Source of the DNA: Prevotella sp. UBA2809
GTDB lineage: Bacteria > Bacteroidota > Bacteroidia > Bacteroidales > Bacteroidaceae
Direction: 5' to 3'
NCBI GenBank assembly: GCA_002351725.1
Contig: DEHD01000031.1
Location: forward strand, 4,751-68,750
DNA length: 64,000 bases
The notes beneath the pieces are model-generated. The model was not told where the DNA came from. It did no database searches and saw nothing but the letters and a program-made list of their open reading frames with translations. Position numbers and translations under genes: made by a program. Positions 51,132-59,444 of this stretch are shown here, piece by piece. Numbering within the stretch: the first letter of the stretch is position 1; every line of letters starts with the position of its first letter.

Positions 51132-52493
51132 TTATTTTTGCTGCATCAGCTTATTAAACTCCTCCAAAGTAACCTCTTTTTGATTCAGTTTTACAACATT
51201 TTTGAGGGCTTCGGTAAGCTTAACGTCTACGGCGCGGTCAACGAAGTTGTCAACATTCTCACGCTTCTTCATCTGCTCTGCAGCATAGTTCTCAAGAACA
51301 TCATCAGGTACGTTGCTCATACCATACTGAGCGAACTGAGCACGGATGGCCTCCTTGGCAACAGCCTTCAGGTCGTCCTCCTCTACCTTAATATTATTAG
51401 CAGCAACCAACTGCTCCTTGATCAGGTGCCAAGCCAGCTCCTTGATGCTACCCTCGAAGTTTTTCTCTACGTAGTCAGCACCCTTATCCTGGTTGTTCTG
51501 CAGCATAACGCGCTTGAGCAGAGCCTCTGGGAACTCCAGCTTACCAACCTTCTTCTCCATGTGAGCACGAACATCAAGCAGGAACTTGTAGTCACTGTTC
51601 TGCTGGAGCTGTGGAGCGATTGACTCAGCAATCTTCTCACGGAATGCCTTCTCGTCCTTTACAGTACCCTCACCGAATACACGGTCGAAGAGCTTCTGAT
51701 CAACCTCTGCAGGCTGGAAGTGACGGATCTCAGTAATCTGGTAGCTGAAGTCAGCATTCAAATCCTTCACATCCTCCTTCTTCACCTTGAGCAGAGCAGC
51801 TACCTCAGCATCGTTATCTGGGTAAGCCTTCTTTGGGTTGAAGGTAATGATATCACCAGGCTTAGCACCGTCGAAGAGTTTCTTCTGGTCCTCTGCCTTG
51901 ATGTATGCAGGCATAACCATACCGCCCTCGGTTACGATACCACCTTCCTTGGTGTTACCGTTCTCATCGAGCTCGCGAAGATCACCGGTGATAGTATCAT
52001 TACCACTGAACACCTCAGCCTTTACGAACTCACCAGCCTGAGATGCGTACATCTGAACCTGGTCATCGATAAGCTTATCGTCAGCCTTGATTGTGTAATA
52101 GTCAACCTTGTCTCTACCTGTAAGCTCAGCCTTGAACTCTGGAGCTACAGCAATGTCGAATACGAATGTCAGATCGTCATCCTTCTCAAAGTCCTGAGGA
52201 ACCTGCTTCTCCTGATTTGGGAGGGGCTCACCCAGCATCTGAATCTTGTTCTCACGAACATACTCATACAATTTCTCGCCCAGCAGTTTGTTAACCTCTT
52301 CAACCTTCACTGCTGTGCCATACTGCTTCTTTATCATTCCCATAGGAACCATACCAGGACGAAAACCTGGAACCTGTGCCTTCTTACGATAATTCTTCAG
52401 TGTCTTTTCAACTGCTTCCTGATAATCGGCCTTCTCAACGGTCATAGTAAGCAGACCATTGATTTTGTCGGCGCATTCAAACGAAATTTTCAT
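51132..52493 (-). CDS. tig: Trigger factor
   Basis: The 453-residue ribosome-bound chaperone has the N-terminal ribosome-docking signature QVPGFRPGMVPMGMIKKQYG near residue 42 (G-F-R-x-G-x-x-P). It is followed by a middle domain that looks like a reduced FKBP-type domain (DKLIDDQVQMYASQAGEF and the segment GDIITFNPKKAYP) and by a helical C-terminal domain. The length is normal for Bacteroidetes. It stands ahead of clpP-clpX, the usual order in bacteria. Confidence 0.95.
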   Translation of the reverse strand: MKISFECADKINGLLTMTVEKADYQEAVEKTLKNYRKKAQVPGFRPGMVPMGMIKKQYGTAVKVEEVNKLLGEKLYEYVRENKIQMLGEPLPNQEKQVPQDFEKDDDLTFVFDIAVAPEFKAELTGRDKVDYYTIKADDKLIDDQVQMYASQAGEFVKAEVFSGNDTITGDLRELDENGNTKEGGIVTEGGMVMPAYIKAEDQKKLFDGAKPGDIITFNPKKAYPDNDAEVAALLKVKKEDVKDLNADFSYQITEIRHFQPAEVDQKLFDRVFGEGTVKDEKAFREKIAESIAPQLQQNSDYKFLLDVRAHMEKKVGKLEFPEALLKRVMLQNNQDKGADYVEKNFEGSIKELAWHLIKEQLVAANNIKVEEDDLKAVAKEAIRAQFAQYGMSNVPDDVLENYAAEQMKKRENVDNFVDRAVDVKLTEALKNVVKLNQKEVTLEEFNKLMQQK

Positions 52494-52538
52494 CTTTTTA
52501 CGTACTTATTTATATTATATATTTTCAAATTTGAGGTG

Positions 52539-52546
52539 CAAAAGTA
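52539..52546 (-). promoter_or_regulatory. -7 element of the tig promoter
   Basis: TACTTTTG on -, about 45 bases before the tig ATG. A -33 TTTG is not evident. Confidence 0.5.
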
Positions 52547-52583
52547 CAAATAATCGGCGATATACTAGCAAGTTTTTCAATTT

Positions 52584-53381
52584 TTAACTTTTCTCCGCAT
52601 CATCTTTTGCTTGGCGTTCTGCTTCAATCTGCTCAAAGTTTTTCTTTCTCAATTCAAACGATTCTGTAAGGTATTTTTCACGAACAACTTTGTTAGCCGC
52701 CAGCTCTTCAGGTGTTCCCTGGAACAGAATACGTCCTTCAAAAAGCAGATAAGCACGATCGGTAATAGCCAATGTCTCGTCTACATTATGGTCGGTAATC
52801 AGAATTCCAATGTTAAGATACTTCAGCTTATATACAATCTGCTGGATATCCTCTACTGCAATAGGGTCTACACCAGCAAATGGCTCGTCAAGCATAATAA
52901 ACTTGGGCTCGATGGCCAGACAACGTGCAATCTCCGTACGACGGCGCTCACCTCCCGACAGTCTGTCACCAAGGTTCTTTCGCACCTTCTCCAGGCGGAA
53001 TTCTGCTATCAACTGCTCCAGCTTATTCAACTGGTAGTCGCGGGGCTTACCCGTCATCTCAAGCACCGACAGGATATTATCCTCAACCGACATCTTACGG
53101 AACACGCTGGCTTCCTGTGCCAGATATCCGATACCGGCACGAGCACGCTTATATACAGGAAATTTCGTCACATCCTCATCGCCCAGATAGATATGTCCGC
53201 CGTTAGGAACAATCAGTCCGGTTGTCATATAGAACGAAGTAGTCTTACCAGCACCGTTAGGGCCCAGCAATCCCACAATCTCACCCTGCTTCACATCGAA
53301 GCTTACATTGTTGACCACCGTACGCTTACCATAGCGCTTAACGAGGCCCTCTGTTCGTAATACAATACGCTCTTCTTCCAT
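52584..53381 (-). CDS. lptB: LPS export ABC transporter ATP-binding protein
   Basis: From the ATG at 53381 the product is 265 residues; an earlier in-frame TTG lies inside the promoter. Walker A GLLGPNGAGKTTSFYMTTGL near residue 38, a Q-loop in YLAQEASVFRKM, signature RLSGGERRRTEIARCLA near residue 141 and Walker B FIMLDEPFAGVDPIAVEDIQ near residue 160 all match LptB, including the characteristic SGGERRR and DEPFAGVDP. It powers LPS extraction from the inner membrane with LptF/G, whose genes are not in this window. Confidence 0.96.
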   Translation of the reverse strand: MEEERIVLRTEGLVKRYGKRTVVNNVSFDVKQGEIVGLLGPNGAGKTTSFYMTTGLIVPNGGHIYLGDEDVTKFPVYKRARAGIGYLAQEASVFRKMSVEDNILSVLEMTGKPRDYQLNKLEQLIAEFRLEKVRKNLGDRLSGGERRRTEIARCLAIEPKFIMLDEPFAGVDPIAVEDIQQIVYKLKYLNIGILITDHNVDETLAITDRAYLLFEGRILFQGTPEELAANKVVREKYLTESFELRKKNFEQIEAERQAKDDAEKS

Positions 53382-53390
53382 AATCGGCTG

Positions 53391-53398
53391 CAAAGGTA
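53391..53398 (-). promoter_or_regulatory. -7 element of the lptB promoter
   Basis: TACCTTTG on -, 9 bases before the lptB ATG. The -33 position falls in the arm of an inverted repeat and does not match consensus. Confidence 0.6.
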
Positions 53399-53408
53399 GT
53401 TAATTTTT

Positions 53409-53484
53409 GGCACGGATTACACGTATTACACTGAATTTTTTAAATTTTTATTATTAATCTGTGTTAATCCGTATAATCCGTGCC
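53409..53484. repeat. Large inverted repeat between lptB and mlaE
   Basis: The left arm at 53409-53431 (starting GGCACGGATTACACG) and right arm at 53461-53484 (ending ATAATCCGTGCC) are imperfect inverted copies of about 24 bp with a 29-base A/T loop. The arms contain repeats of ATCCGT/ACGGAT. Confidence 0.75.
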
Positions 53485-53494
53485 TTATTTTTAG

Positions 53495-53502
53495 TAATTT
53501 TG
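53495..53502 (+). promoter_or_regulatory. -7 element of the mlaE promoter
   Basis: TAATTTTG, 25 bases before the ATG at 53528. It lies just outside the right arm of the inverted repeat; no consensus -33 element. Confidence 0.55.
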
Positions 53503-53527
53503 CAGCCGAATTCAATTTGTAATTAGC

Positions 53528-54274
53528 ATGTTATTACATAAATGGCTGACCGCCTTAGGTCGTTACATGATGCTTATGGGCCGTGTTTTCTCACGCCCCG
53601 AACGAATGAGAATGTTCCTTAAGCAGTACGTCACCGAGATGACGCAGCTTGGCATCAACTCCATCGGCATCGTACTTATTATTTCGTTTTTCATCGGAGC
53701 CGTCATCTGTATTCAGATGAAACTTAACATCCAGAGCCCCTGGATGCCTCGATGGGTTGCAGGATATACCACCCGTGAGATTCTTCTGCTAGAGTTCTCC
53801 AGTTCAATCATGTGTCTTATCCTTGCCGGAAAGGTAGGATCAAACATTGCATCCGAGCTGGGCACCATGCGAGTAACCCAACAGATTGACGCACTCGAGA
53901 TTATGGGCATCAACTCTGCTTGTTATCTTATCCTGCCAAAGATCATTGGTATGCTCACAATCATGCCGTTCCTGGTAATATTCTCATCGGCCACAGGTAT
54001 CATCGGAGCCTATGGCACAGCCTATCTGGGTCATATCATCACCCCCGACGATCTTACCCAAGGCCTCCAACACGCCTTTATTCCATGGTTTGTGTGGATG
54101 AGTATCATCAAGAGCCAGTTCTTCGCATTCATTATCTCTAGTGTACCTGCATTCTGCGGTTATACTGTCGAGGGCGGAAGTGTTAACGTAGGTAAGGCCT
54201 CAACCGATGCCGTCGTAACGTCGAGCGTACTCATTCTTTTTTCCGATGTTTTCCTAACCCAGTTACTGTCATGA
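53528..54274 (+). CDS. mlaE: MlaE-family ABC transporter permease
   Basis: The 248-residue membrane protein has the features of MlaE: FFIGAVICIQMKLNI near residue 56, then LLEFSSSIMCLILAGKVGSN near residue 87, SELGTMRVTQQIDALEIMGI near residue 110 (family signature E-L-G-x-M-x-V-x-x-Q-I-D-A-L) and a C-terminal GGSVNVGKASTDAVV. It moves phospholipids to keep the outer membrane asymmetric. The ATPase gene follows with a 4-base overlap. Confidence 0.93.
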   Translation: MLLHKWLTALGRYMMLMGRVFSRPERMRMFLKQYVTEMTQLGINSIGIVLIISFFIGAVICIQMKLNIQSPWMPRWVAGYTTREILLLEFSSSIMCLILAGKVGSNIASELGTMRVTQQIDALEIMGINSACYLILPKIIGMLTIMPFLVIFSSATGIIGAYGTAYLGHIITPDDLTQGLQHAFIPWFVWMSIIKSQFFAFIISSVPAFCGYTVEGGSVNVGKASTDAVVTSSVLILFSDVFLTQLLS

Positions 54275-55044
54275 TCGAAGTTAAGCACCTATATAAGAGT
54301 TTTGAGGACAGAGAAGTCCTGAAAGACATCAATACCGTATTCGAAGACGGAAAGACTAACCTCATCATCGGACAAAGCGGCTCAGGAAAGACCGTACTGA
54401 TGAAAAATCTTGTCGGACTGTTTCTCCCCACCAAAGGTGAGATCCTGTACGACGGTCGTAACTTTGTAAACATGTCAAAACACGAAAAGGTAATGATGCG
54501 CCGAGAGATGGGAATGATATTCCAGAGCGCAGCCCTTTTCGACTCGATGACTGTTCTGGAGAATGTAATGTTCCCCCTCGACATGTTCTCAAGCATGAAT
54601 CTGCGTGAGCGAATCCATAGAGCCAAGGAATGTTTGGACCGCGTAAACCTTAGTGGAGCCGACGAGAAATTCCCTGGCGAGATTTCTGGTGGTATGCAGA
54701 AACGCGTTGCCATAGCCCGAGCCATAGCGCTCAATCCTAAATATCTGTTCTGCGACGAGCCAAACTCTGGTCTCGACCCAAAGACTTCACTTGTAATTGA
54801 CGATTTGTTGCATTCTATTACCCAAGAATACAACATGACCACTATCATCAACACCCACGATATGAACTCCGTTATGGGTATTGGCGAGAACATCATATTT
54901 ATTTACGAGGGCAATAAAGAATGGCAGGGTGTAAGCAGCGAGGTTATGGGCTCTACCAACACAAAACTCACTGATTTCATCTTTGCCAGCGACTTGTTAA
55001 AAAACATGCGTAAAATTGTAATGGACAACGGATTGCAATTATAG
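54271..55044 (+). CDS. mlaF: MlaF-family ABC transporter ATP-binding protein
   Basis: The 257-residue ATPase shows Walker A IGQSGSGKTVLMKNLVG near residue 32, signature EISGGMQKRVAIARAIA near residue 136 and Walker B YLFCDEPNSGLDPKTS near residue 158. The SGGMQKR and DEPxSGLDP forms identify the MlaF/MlaE-associated group. It overlaps mlaE by 4 bases. An MlaD substrate-binding gene, which often follows in other genomes, is absent here; a signalling module comes next. Confidence 0.93.
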   Translation: MIEVKHLYKSFEDREVLKDINTVFEDGKTNLIIGQSGSGKTVLMKNLVGLFLPTKGEILYDGRNFVNMSKHEKVMMRREMGMIFQSAALFDSMTVLENVMFPLDMFSSMNLRERIHRAKECLDRVNLSGADEKFPGEISGGMQKRVAIARAIALNPKYLFCDEPNSGLDPKTSLVIDDLLHSITQEYNMTTIINTHDMNSVMGIGENIIFIYEGNKEWQGVSSEVMGSTNTKLTDFIFASDLLKNMRKIVMDNGLQL

Positions 55045-55091
55045 TCAAAACAGAAAATTACATTATTATTAAATAAAAATTCCTTAAAATC

Positions 55092-55122
55092 TTGTTTGAT
55101 TCAGTTTTTTTATATACTTTTG
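55092..55122 (+). promoter_or_regulatory. Promoter of the partner-switching module
   Basis: A TTG at 55092-55094 and TACTTTTG at 55115-55122 have a 20-bp spacer. The module starts 40 bases downstream. Confidence 0.6.
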
Positions 55123-55162
55123 CAGCATAATTTAAACAATATAACCAAGATTGCATATTCTT

Positions 55163-55576
55163 ATGAAAATGAAAAAAGAAATTAAAATCAAGAACCAGGT
55201 CGGTGAACTTGAGAAAGTAAACGCCTTCATCGAGGAAATCGGTGAGGAGCTTCAGCTCGACATGGAGCTCTTGATGAATCTGAACCTGGTGATGGAAGAG
55301 ATGGTATCAAACGTTATTTTCTACGCCTATCCAGAAGGAAAAACTGCCGACATCGAACTCTCTGCCGAGTGCAATGGTAGAGAACTGACTTTTGTACTTA
55401 GCGATAAGGGCCGCGAGTTCGACCCAACAATGAAAGATGATGCTGATACAGATATAGACCCAATGGAGCGCGAGATTGGCGGTATGGGTATCTACATCGT
55501 AAAGAACATTATGAACGAAGTTACCTACCAGCGTCTGGAAGGAAAGAACCTGCTCACAATGAAAAAAGATATTTAA
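55163..55576 (+). CDS. Anti-sigma-factor-type serine kinase / HATPase (RsbW-SpoIIAB-like)
   Basis: The start ATG at 55163 is chosen over an in-frame TTG at 55151; the product is 137 residues. The GHKL N-box is NLVMEEMVSNVIFYAYPEG near residue 42, the G1 box is LSDKGREFDP near residue 75 and the G2 part is GGMGIYIVKNIMNEV near residue 105. There is no other domain. In firmicutes such kinases bind a sigma factor or phosphorylate a STAS protein; a STAS gene follows 32 bases downstream. No cognate sigma factor gene is near. Confidence 0.9.
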   Translation: MKMKKEIKIKNQVGELEKVNAFIEEIGEELQLDMELLMNLNLVMEEMVSNVIFYAYPEGKTADIELSAECNGRELTFVLSDKGREFDPTMKDDADTDIDPMEREIGGMGIYIVKNIMNEVTYQRLEGKNLLTMKKDI

Positions 55577-55608
55577 AGAAGAATACATAAATTTAGAAAC
55601 ACGAAATT

Positions 55609-55920
55609 ATGACACAGATTATTAAAGAAGGTGGTAAGACCATTATTAAGACTGGATCTAGAATCGACACTATGAATGCCAACCAGTTCGAACAGGATAT
55701 TCAGCCTGCTCTGCGTGACGGTGGAGTAGACCTTGAGATGGACTGCACAGAGCTCACTTATATGGCCAGCTCAGGTCTCCGTATCATTCAGAAGACCATG
55801 CGCACTGTAACTCAGCTGAAGGGCCAGTTCAAGATAACCAACGTATCGCCCGAGATCTATAAGATTCTGGCAATGACAGGTTTCACTAAGTTCATGAAGG
55901 TAGAACAGAAAAAAGACTAA
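55609..55920 (+). CDS. STAS-domain anti-anti-sigma-factor-like protein
   Basis: The 103 residues form one STAS domain: TIIKTGSRIDTMNANQFEQ at the N-terminus and the core LEMDCTELTYMASSGLRII near residue 44. ASSGLR contains the Ser that is phosphorylated in SpoIIAA/RsbV homologues. It is a likely substrate of the preceding HATPase kinase and of the SpoIIE phosphatase encoded two genes on. It lies 3 bases before the next gene. Confidence 0.92.
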   Translation: MTQIIKEGGKTIIKTGSRIDTMNANQFEQDIQPALRDGGVDLEMDCTELTYMASSGLRIIQKTMRTVTQLKGQFKITNVSPEIYKILAMTGFTKFMKVEQKKD

Positions 55921-55923
55921 CCG

Positions 55924-56844
55924 ATGATTTGGATTGTTGTCATACTTATCATAGCACTCCTGGCCATCTGCGTAGTTCTGCAGATGAAGGTTAAACATAT
56001 TCGCGAGCAGGAGGTAGAAAGCAAGCAGTTACTCGATGACTATCAGAAGCGCGTCAACGAGATGGAGAAGTTGCTCAAGGACTATCGTTCACTCGAGCAG
56101 AACTTCGACAATGTAGGTCAGGGCTACGAAGAGGCACTGATGGCTTTCGATAAGATGGAAGAGGAGAAGCAGAAGGCGCTTAAGGTAAAAGAGGCTATCG
56201 AGAAGCAGTCATCTGAGATTATGGCCGCCAAGCAGCAGCTTGAGCAGACCATGCTTAAGAAGAAGGCTATGATCGAGAAATATGCCGAGGGCATCAAGCA
56301 GCAGCTCGACTACACCCATCCTAATGCCGGCAATATTGCACTGATGGCTAACGGCATCCTTAATGTTGCCGAGGTAGAGATGGAACAGCCCATCGAATGC
56401 GACGATAACGTTATGGCACAAGATATAGCAGCATTGGCAATTCAGGAGTCTGGTATAGACAAGTTCCAGAAAGCCGACTTCAAGTGTCAGATGGTAGAAG
56501 AGGCTCAGGCCACTATGGTGTTCACTAATACCAAGCAGGCCGTTCGTGCACTTGTAGCATTGCTCGATAACGCAATGAAGTTCACCGCTCAGGGAGATAT
56601 TCTTCTGCTCATCAACATCGATGGCTCAAATCTCGAGTTCTGCGTTGAAGACACCGGTACTGGCGTTCTGTCAGACTATGCCGAGAAGATCTTCGAGCCT
56701 TATGTTAAGCTCAACGACTTCTTCGATGGCAATGGACTTGGCCTTACCGTAGCACGCAGCATCGCTCGCCGTCTTGGTGGCGACATACGTCTCGATACCG
56801 AGTATCGCGGCGGTTCACGCTTCGTGTTCTCACTGCCAATTTAA
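55924..56844 (+). CDS. Membrane-anchored histidine-kinase-like ATPase without a visible phospho-accepting His
   Basis: The 306 residues begin with a membrane helix (MIWIVVILIIALLAICVVLQ), then a long coiled coil to about residue 125, then a HATPase_c domain. N-box is ALLDNAMKFTAQGDI near residue 216, G1 is EDTGTGVLS near residue 242, F-box is FEPYVKLNDFFDGNGLGLTV near residue 258 and G2 is within GNGLGL. No canonical HisKA H-box is visible in the dimerisation part. The position directly behind the STAS gene (3 bases) suggests it belongs to the same circuit. It may be a kinase acting on a partner protein rather than a classical two-component sensor (inference). Confidence 0.85.
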   Translation: MIWIVVILIIALLAICVVLQMKVKHIREQEVESKQLLDDYQKRVNEMEKLLKDYRSLEQNFDNVGQGYEEALMAFDKMEEEKQKALKVKEAIEKQSSEIMAAKQQLEQTMLKKKAMIEKYAEGIKQQLDYTHPNAGNIALMANGILNVAEVEMEQPIECDDNVMAQDIAALAIQESGIDKFQKADFKCQMVEEAQATMVFTNTKQAVRALVALLDNAMKFTAQGDILLLINIDGSNLEFCVEDTGTGVLSDYAEKIFEPYVKLNDFFDGNGLGLTVARSIARRLGGDIRLDTEYRGGSRFVFSLPI

Positions 56845-56850
56845 TATAAC

Positions 56851-56880
56851 TAAGCCCCTCCCCTATATCGGAGGGGCTTA
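56851..56880 (+). terminator. Hairpin behind the HATPase gene
   Basis: An 11-bp perfect GC-rich stem (56851-56861 with 56870-56880, TAAGCCCCTCC) has an 8-base loop. The following T-tract is weak (TTGTATAT), so it may attenuate rather than end transcription before the phosphatase gene. Confidence 0.65.
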
Positions 56881-56927
56881 TTGTATATATATAACAAGGT
56901 ATAAAACTATAATATTCACCACCACCT

Positions 56928-59030
56928 ATGACCCTACGACATCTACTCACTCCCCTATTGTTTTGTTTGGCTGTATCCACAGTCCAAGCCGACAATTCTG
57001 ACGATATTCGTAAGTCAATTCCCAAGCTAAATGGAGAAGCATTGATTCAAGCCTATTATAAGTTGTATGTTATTAGTCTTGAAACTGACGACCTTGAATA
57101 TCAACTTCGATGTGTTAATGACTTTATTTCCGAAGCACACCGACAAGGAAATCGCAAACTAGAGGGTGAGGCAAGAGTAGAAAAAATGACCTTTTTCTAC
57201 AACAACGGTATTAATGATTCAATCTACGAGCAGGTACCTCAGACCCTTAATTATCTTGAGAGCACAAAAAGTTGGAAGAACTACTACGAAACGTGGTCTA
57301 TACTTATTGATACCTATAATTTTGATGGTAAGACAATTATGGGTATGGACGAGGCAAAAAACATGATAACCGACGCTGAAAACCGAAAGGATCAGTACGG
57401 AATTGGCCTTGGACACTACTCATTGGGATTGGTTTATGCTATGATGCGAAACAACGAAGAAGCAGCAAATGCATACCAAAAGAGTATCAACATATTGATG
57501 AAACTCAATCCTAAACCATTGCAGCTTGCTGAAATTTTCTCGTATTATTCCGAGGTTCTTGATATCCTAAAGCGCTACGACACCATGAACGCCATTAACA
57601 AGCAATGGCGGCAATTCCTCATGGAGTTTTATAATTTCGGTCAGAACTCAAATGCTGGTGAGACCCAAAACCGCTGGGGCTATTACTACCTATCACGCGC
57701 GCAAGTTGAGTTAGGCACTGGTCACTACACTGAGGCCTCAAAAATGCTCGACGAAGTAAAGAAAAGTATCACATACGAAGGTAGCAATCTTAGCAATCTT
57801 TGGATGTACTTCCGTGCAGAACTTTATAAACTGCAGCATCTTTACGAAGAGGCTCTCGCGCTTAATAATCGTCGATTACAATATTTTGATGAGGCTAGCG
57901 ATCCTTCAGAAGTCATTCGTATTCGCAAACAGCGAGCCGAGATATTCGAAGAACTTGGTCGTTATCGCGAAGCTGCTCAAATGTACCACGACATATATAA
58001 TATCAGCGACTCTGTCAACACCAACGACACCAAGAATAAGTTGGCCGAGATGAGTACAAAATTTCATGTAGATGATCTTAAGATGCAGCAGGCTGAAGAG
58101 CGAGCTCGCCAACAGCGCCTCAGCATAATCATTATTGCCACCATCATCGTTCTGGCACTAAGCATCTTTATTTATTTCCGTCTGCGCTCTGCACGCCGAC
58201 TCAAAGTAGCCCACCAGAAACTTGAGGCTACCCACCAAGAGTTGCTCACAGCGTACGACCAACTTGAGGAGACCACCATCGCCAAAGAGCGTATCGAGAG
58301 CGACCTGCGTATTGCCCGTAACATTCAGATGTCAATGGTGCCTAGCACCTTCCCCGACCGTCCCGATCTCGACCTCTATGGCTCTATGACCCCTGCAAAG
58401 GAGGTTGGTGGTGACCTTTATAACTTCCTTATTCGCGACGACGCACCTGATAAGTTATACTTTGCTCTTGGCGACGTATCAGGTAAGGGAGTTCCCGCAT
58501 CACTGTTCATGGCCCAGGCCACACGACTGTTCCGTACACTTGCTGCCCAGCAGATGATGCCTGCCGAGATAGCCACCCGCATGAACGACGCCCTTTCTGG
58601 CGACGACAACGAGCAAGGCATGTTCGTCACTATGTTCCTTGGTGTAGTTGATCTTACCACAGGTCACCTGTCATTCTGTAATGCCGGTCATAACCCGCCA
58701 ATACTCGGCACCGAGTTCATCGATATGATTCCAAACGCGCCTATCGGACTGTTCCCTGGTTTGGAATACGAGGGCGAAGAGATAGCCGACATCCGAGGCC
58801 GTCAGCTGTTCATCTATACCGACGGACTCAACGAGGCCGAGAACAACGAGAAAGATCAGTTTGGCGACGATCATCTACTCGACATTATGGCTACTCACCA
58901 TTTCGATTCTGCCAAGGAAACCATCGAGTATCTTAAGGCCGAAGTAGAAAAGCACCGCGAAGGCGCCGAACCAAACGACGACCTCACGATGCTATGTTTC
59001 ACTGTTAAAGAAATGGATATAACATTATAA
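56928..59030 (+). CDS. SpoIIE/RsbU-type protein phosphatase with TPR-like sensor region and membrane helix
   Basis: The 700-residue protein starts with a signal peptide (MTLRHLLTPLLFCLAVSTVQA). A helical periplasmic TPR-like part follows (residues about 25-380; GLGHYSLGLVYAMMRNNEEA near residue 161), then one membrane helix (LSIIIIATIIVLALSIFIYF near residue 398), a coiled coil, and a C-terminal PP2C-type phosphatase. Metal-binding Asp motifs are AKEVGGDLYNFL near residue 487, FALGDVSGKGVPASLFMAQ near residue 512, FCNAGHNPP near residue 582, FIYTDGLNEAENN near residue 626 and PNDDLTMLCF. It probably dephosphorylates the STAS protein in response to a periplasmic signal. Confidence 0.93.
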   Translation: MTLRHLLTPLLFCLAVSTVQADNSDDIRKSIPKLNGEALIQAYYKLYVISLETDDLEYQLRCVNDFISEAHRQGNRKLEGEARVEKMTFFYNNGINDSIYEQVPQTLNYLESTKSWKNYYETWSILIDTYNFDGKTIMGMDEAKNMITDAENRKDQYGIGLGHYSLGLVYAMMRNNEEAANAYQKSINILMKLNPKPLQLAEIFSYYSEVLDILKRYDTMNAINKQWRQFLMEFYNFGQNSNAGETQNRWGYYYLSRAQVELGTGHYTEASKMLDEVKKSITYEGSNLSNLWMYFRAELYKLQHLYEEALALNNRRLQYFDEASDPSEVIRIRKQRAEIFEELGRYREAAQMYHDIYNISDSVNTNDTKNKLAEMSTKFHVDDLKMQQAEERARQQRLSIIIIATIIVLALSIFIYFRLRSARRLKVAHQKLEATHQELLTAYDQLEETTIAKERIESDLRIARNIQMSMVPSTFPDRPDLDLYGSMTPAKEVGGDLYNFLIRDDAPDKLYFALGDVSGKGVPASLFMAQATRLFRTLAAQQMMPAEIATRMNDALSGDDNEQGMFVTMFLGVVDLTTGHLSFCNAGHNPPILGTEFIDMIPNAPIGLFPGLEYEGEEIADIRGRQLFIYTDGLNEAENNEKDQFGDDHLLDIMATHHFDSAKETIEYLKAEVEKHREGAEPNDDLTMLCFTVKEMDITL

Positions 59031-59033
59031 AAA

Positions 59034-59360
59034 TAACGTCATAACGTCATATTCAAGATAACTTATTGATAACATGCATATTATGCATGATGAAATTATA
59101 TGATCTTACAATACATAACGTCATATTTACAGAGTTTTACGCTGTTCAAATACCCGAAACACCTTGTTTCATGCGGTGAAACACTTTGTTTCACGACTTG
59201 AAACACTTTGTTCCTGCCAAGGAAACTACTTTTACAGATATTGCGAACAAGCATCATGGCTACAAATATGACGTTAGCATGACGTTATATGACAGTTAAT
59301 GTCATAGACTAATCAACTGTGTATCAATATCATAGATACCAATATGACGTTATGACGTTT
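59034..59360. repeat. Ordered repeat array: inverted 8-bp clusters around a 22-bp-period core
   Basis: The unit TAACGTCA occurs at 59034-59041, 59042-59049 (perfect tandem) and 59116-59123. Its reverse complement TGACGTTA occurs at 59269-59276, 59280-59287, 59345-59352, with TGACGTTT at 59353-59360. Between the two orientations lie three near-palindromic 15-mers. No protein gene is in 59031-59494. Confidence 0.85.
59156..59214. repeat. Three GAAACA-n3-TGTTTC sites at exact 22-bp spacing
   Basis: GAAACACCTTGTTTC at 59156-59170, GAAACACTTTGTTTC at 59178-59192 and GAAACACTTTGTTCC at 59200-59214. The first two are dyads with a 3-base centre and the third has one change. Confidence 0.88.
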
Positions 59361-59444
59361 AAAAACAAGAAAATTGTATAGAAATGAAAAATCACCCTCA
59401 AAGTAAAAAAAACATTAATAGCTTACAACAAAATCTTAAAAAAA

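Noticed and set aside
59156..59214. CRISPR-like repeats
   Set aside because: Only three 15-bp units with 7-bp gaps; far too short for repeats and spacers, and no cas gene is present.
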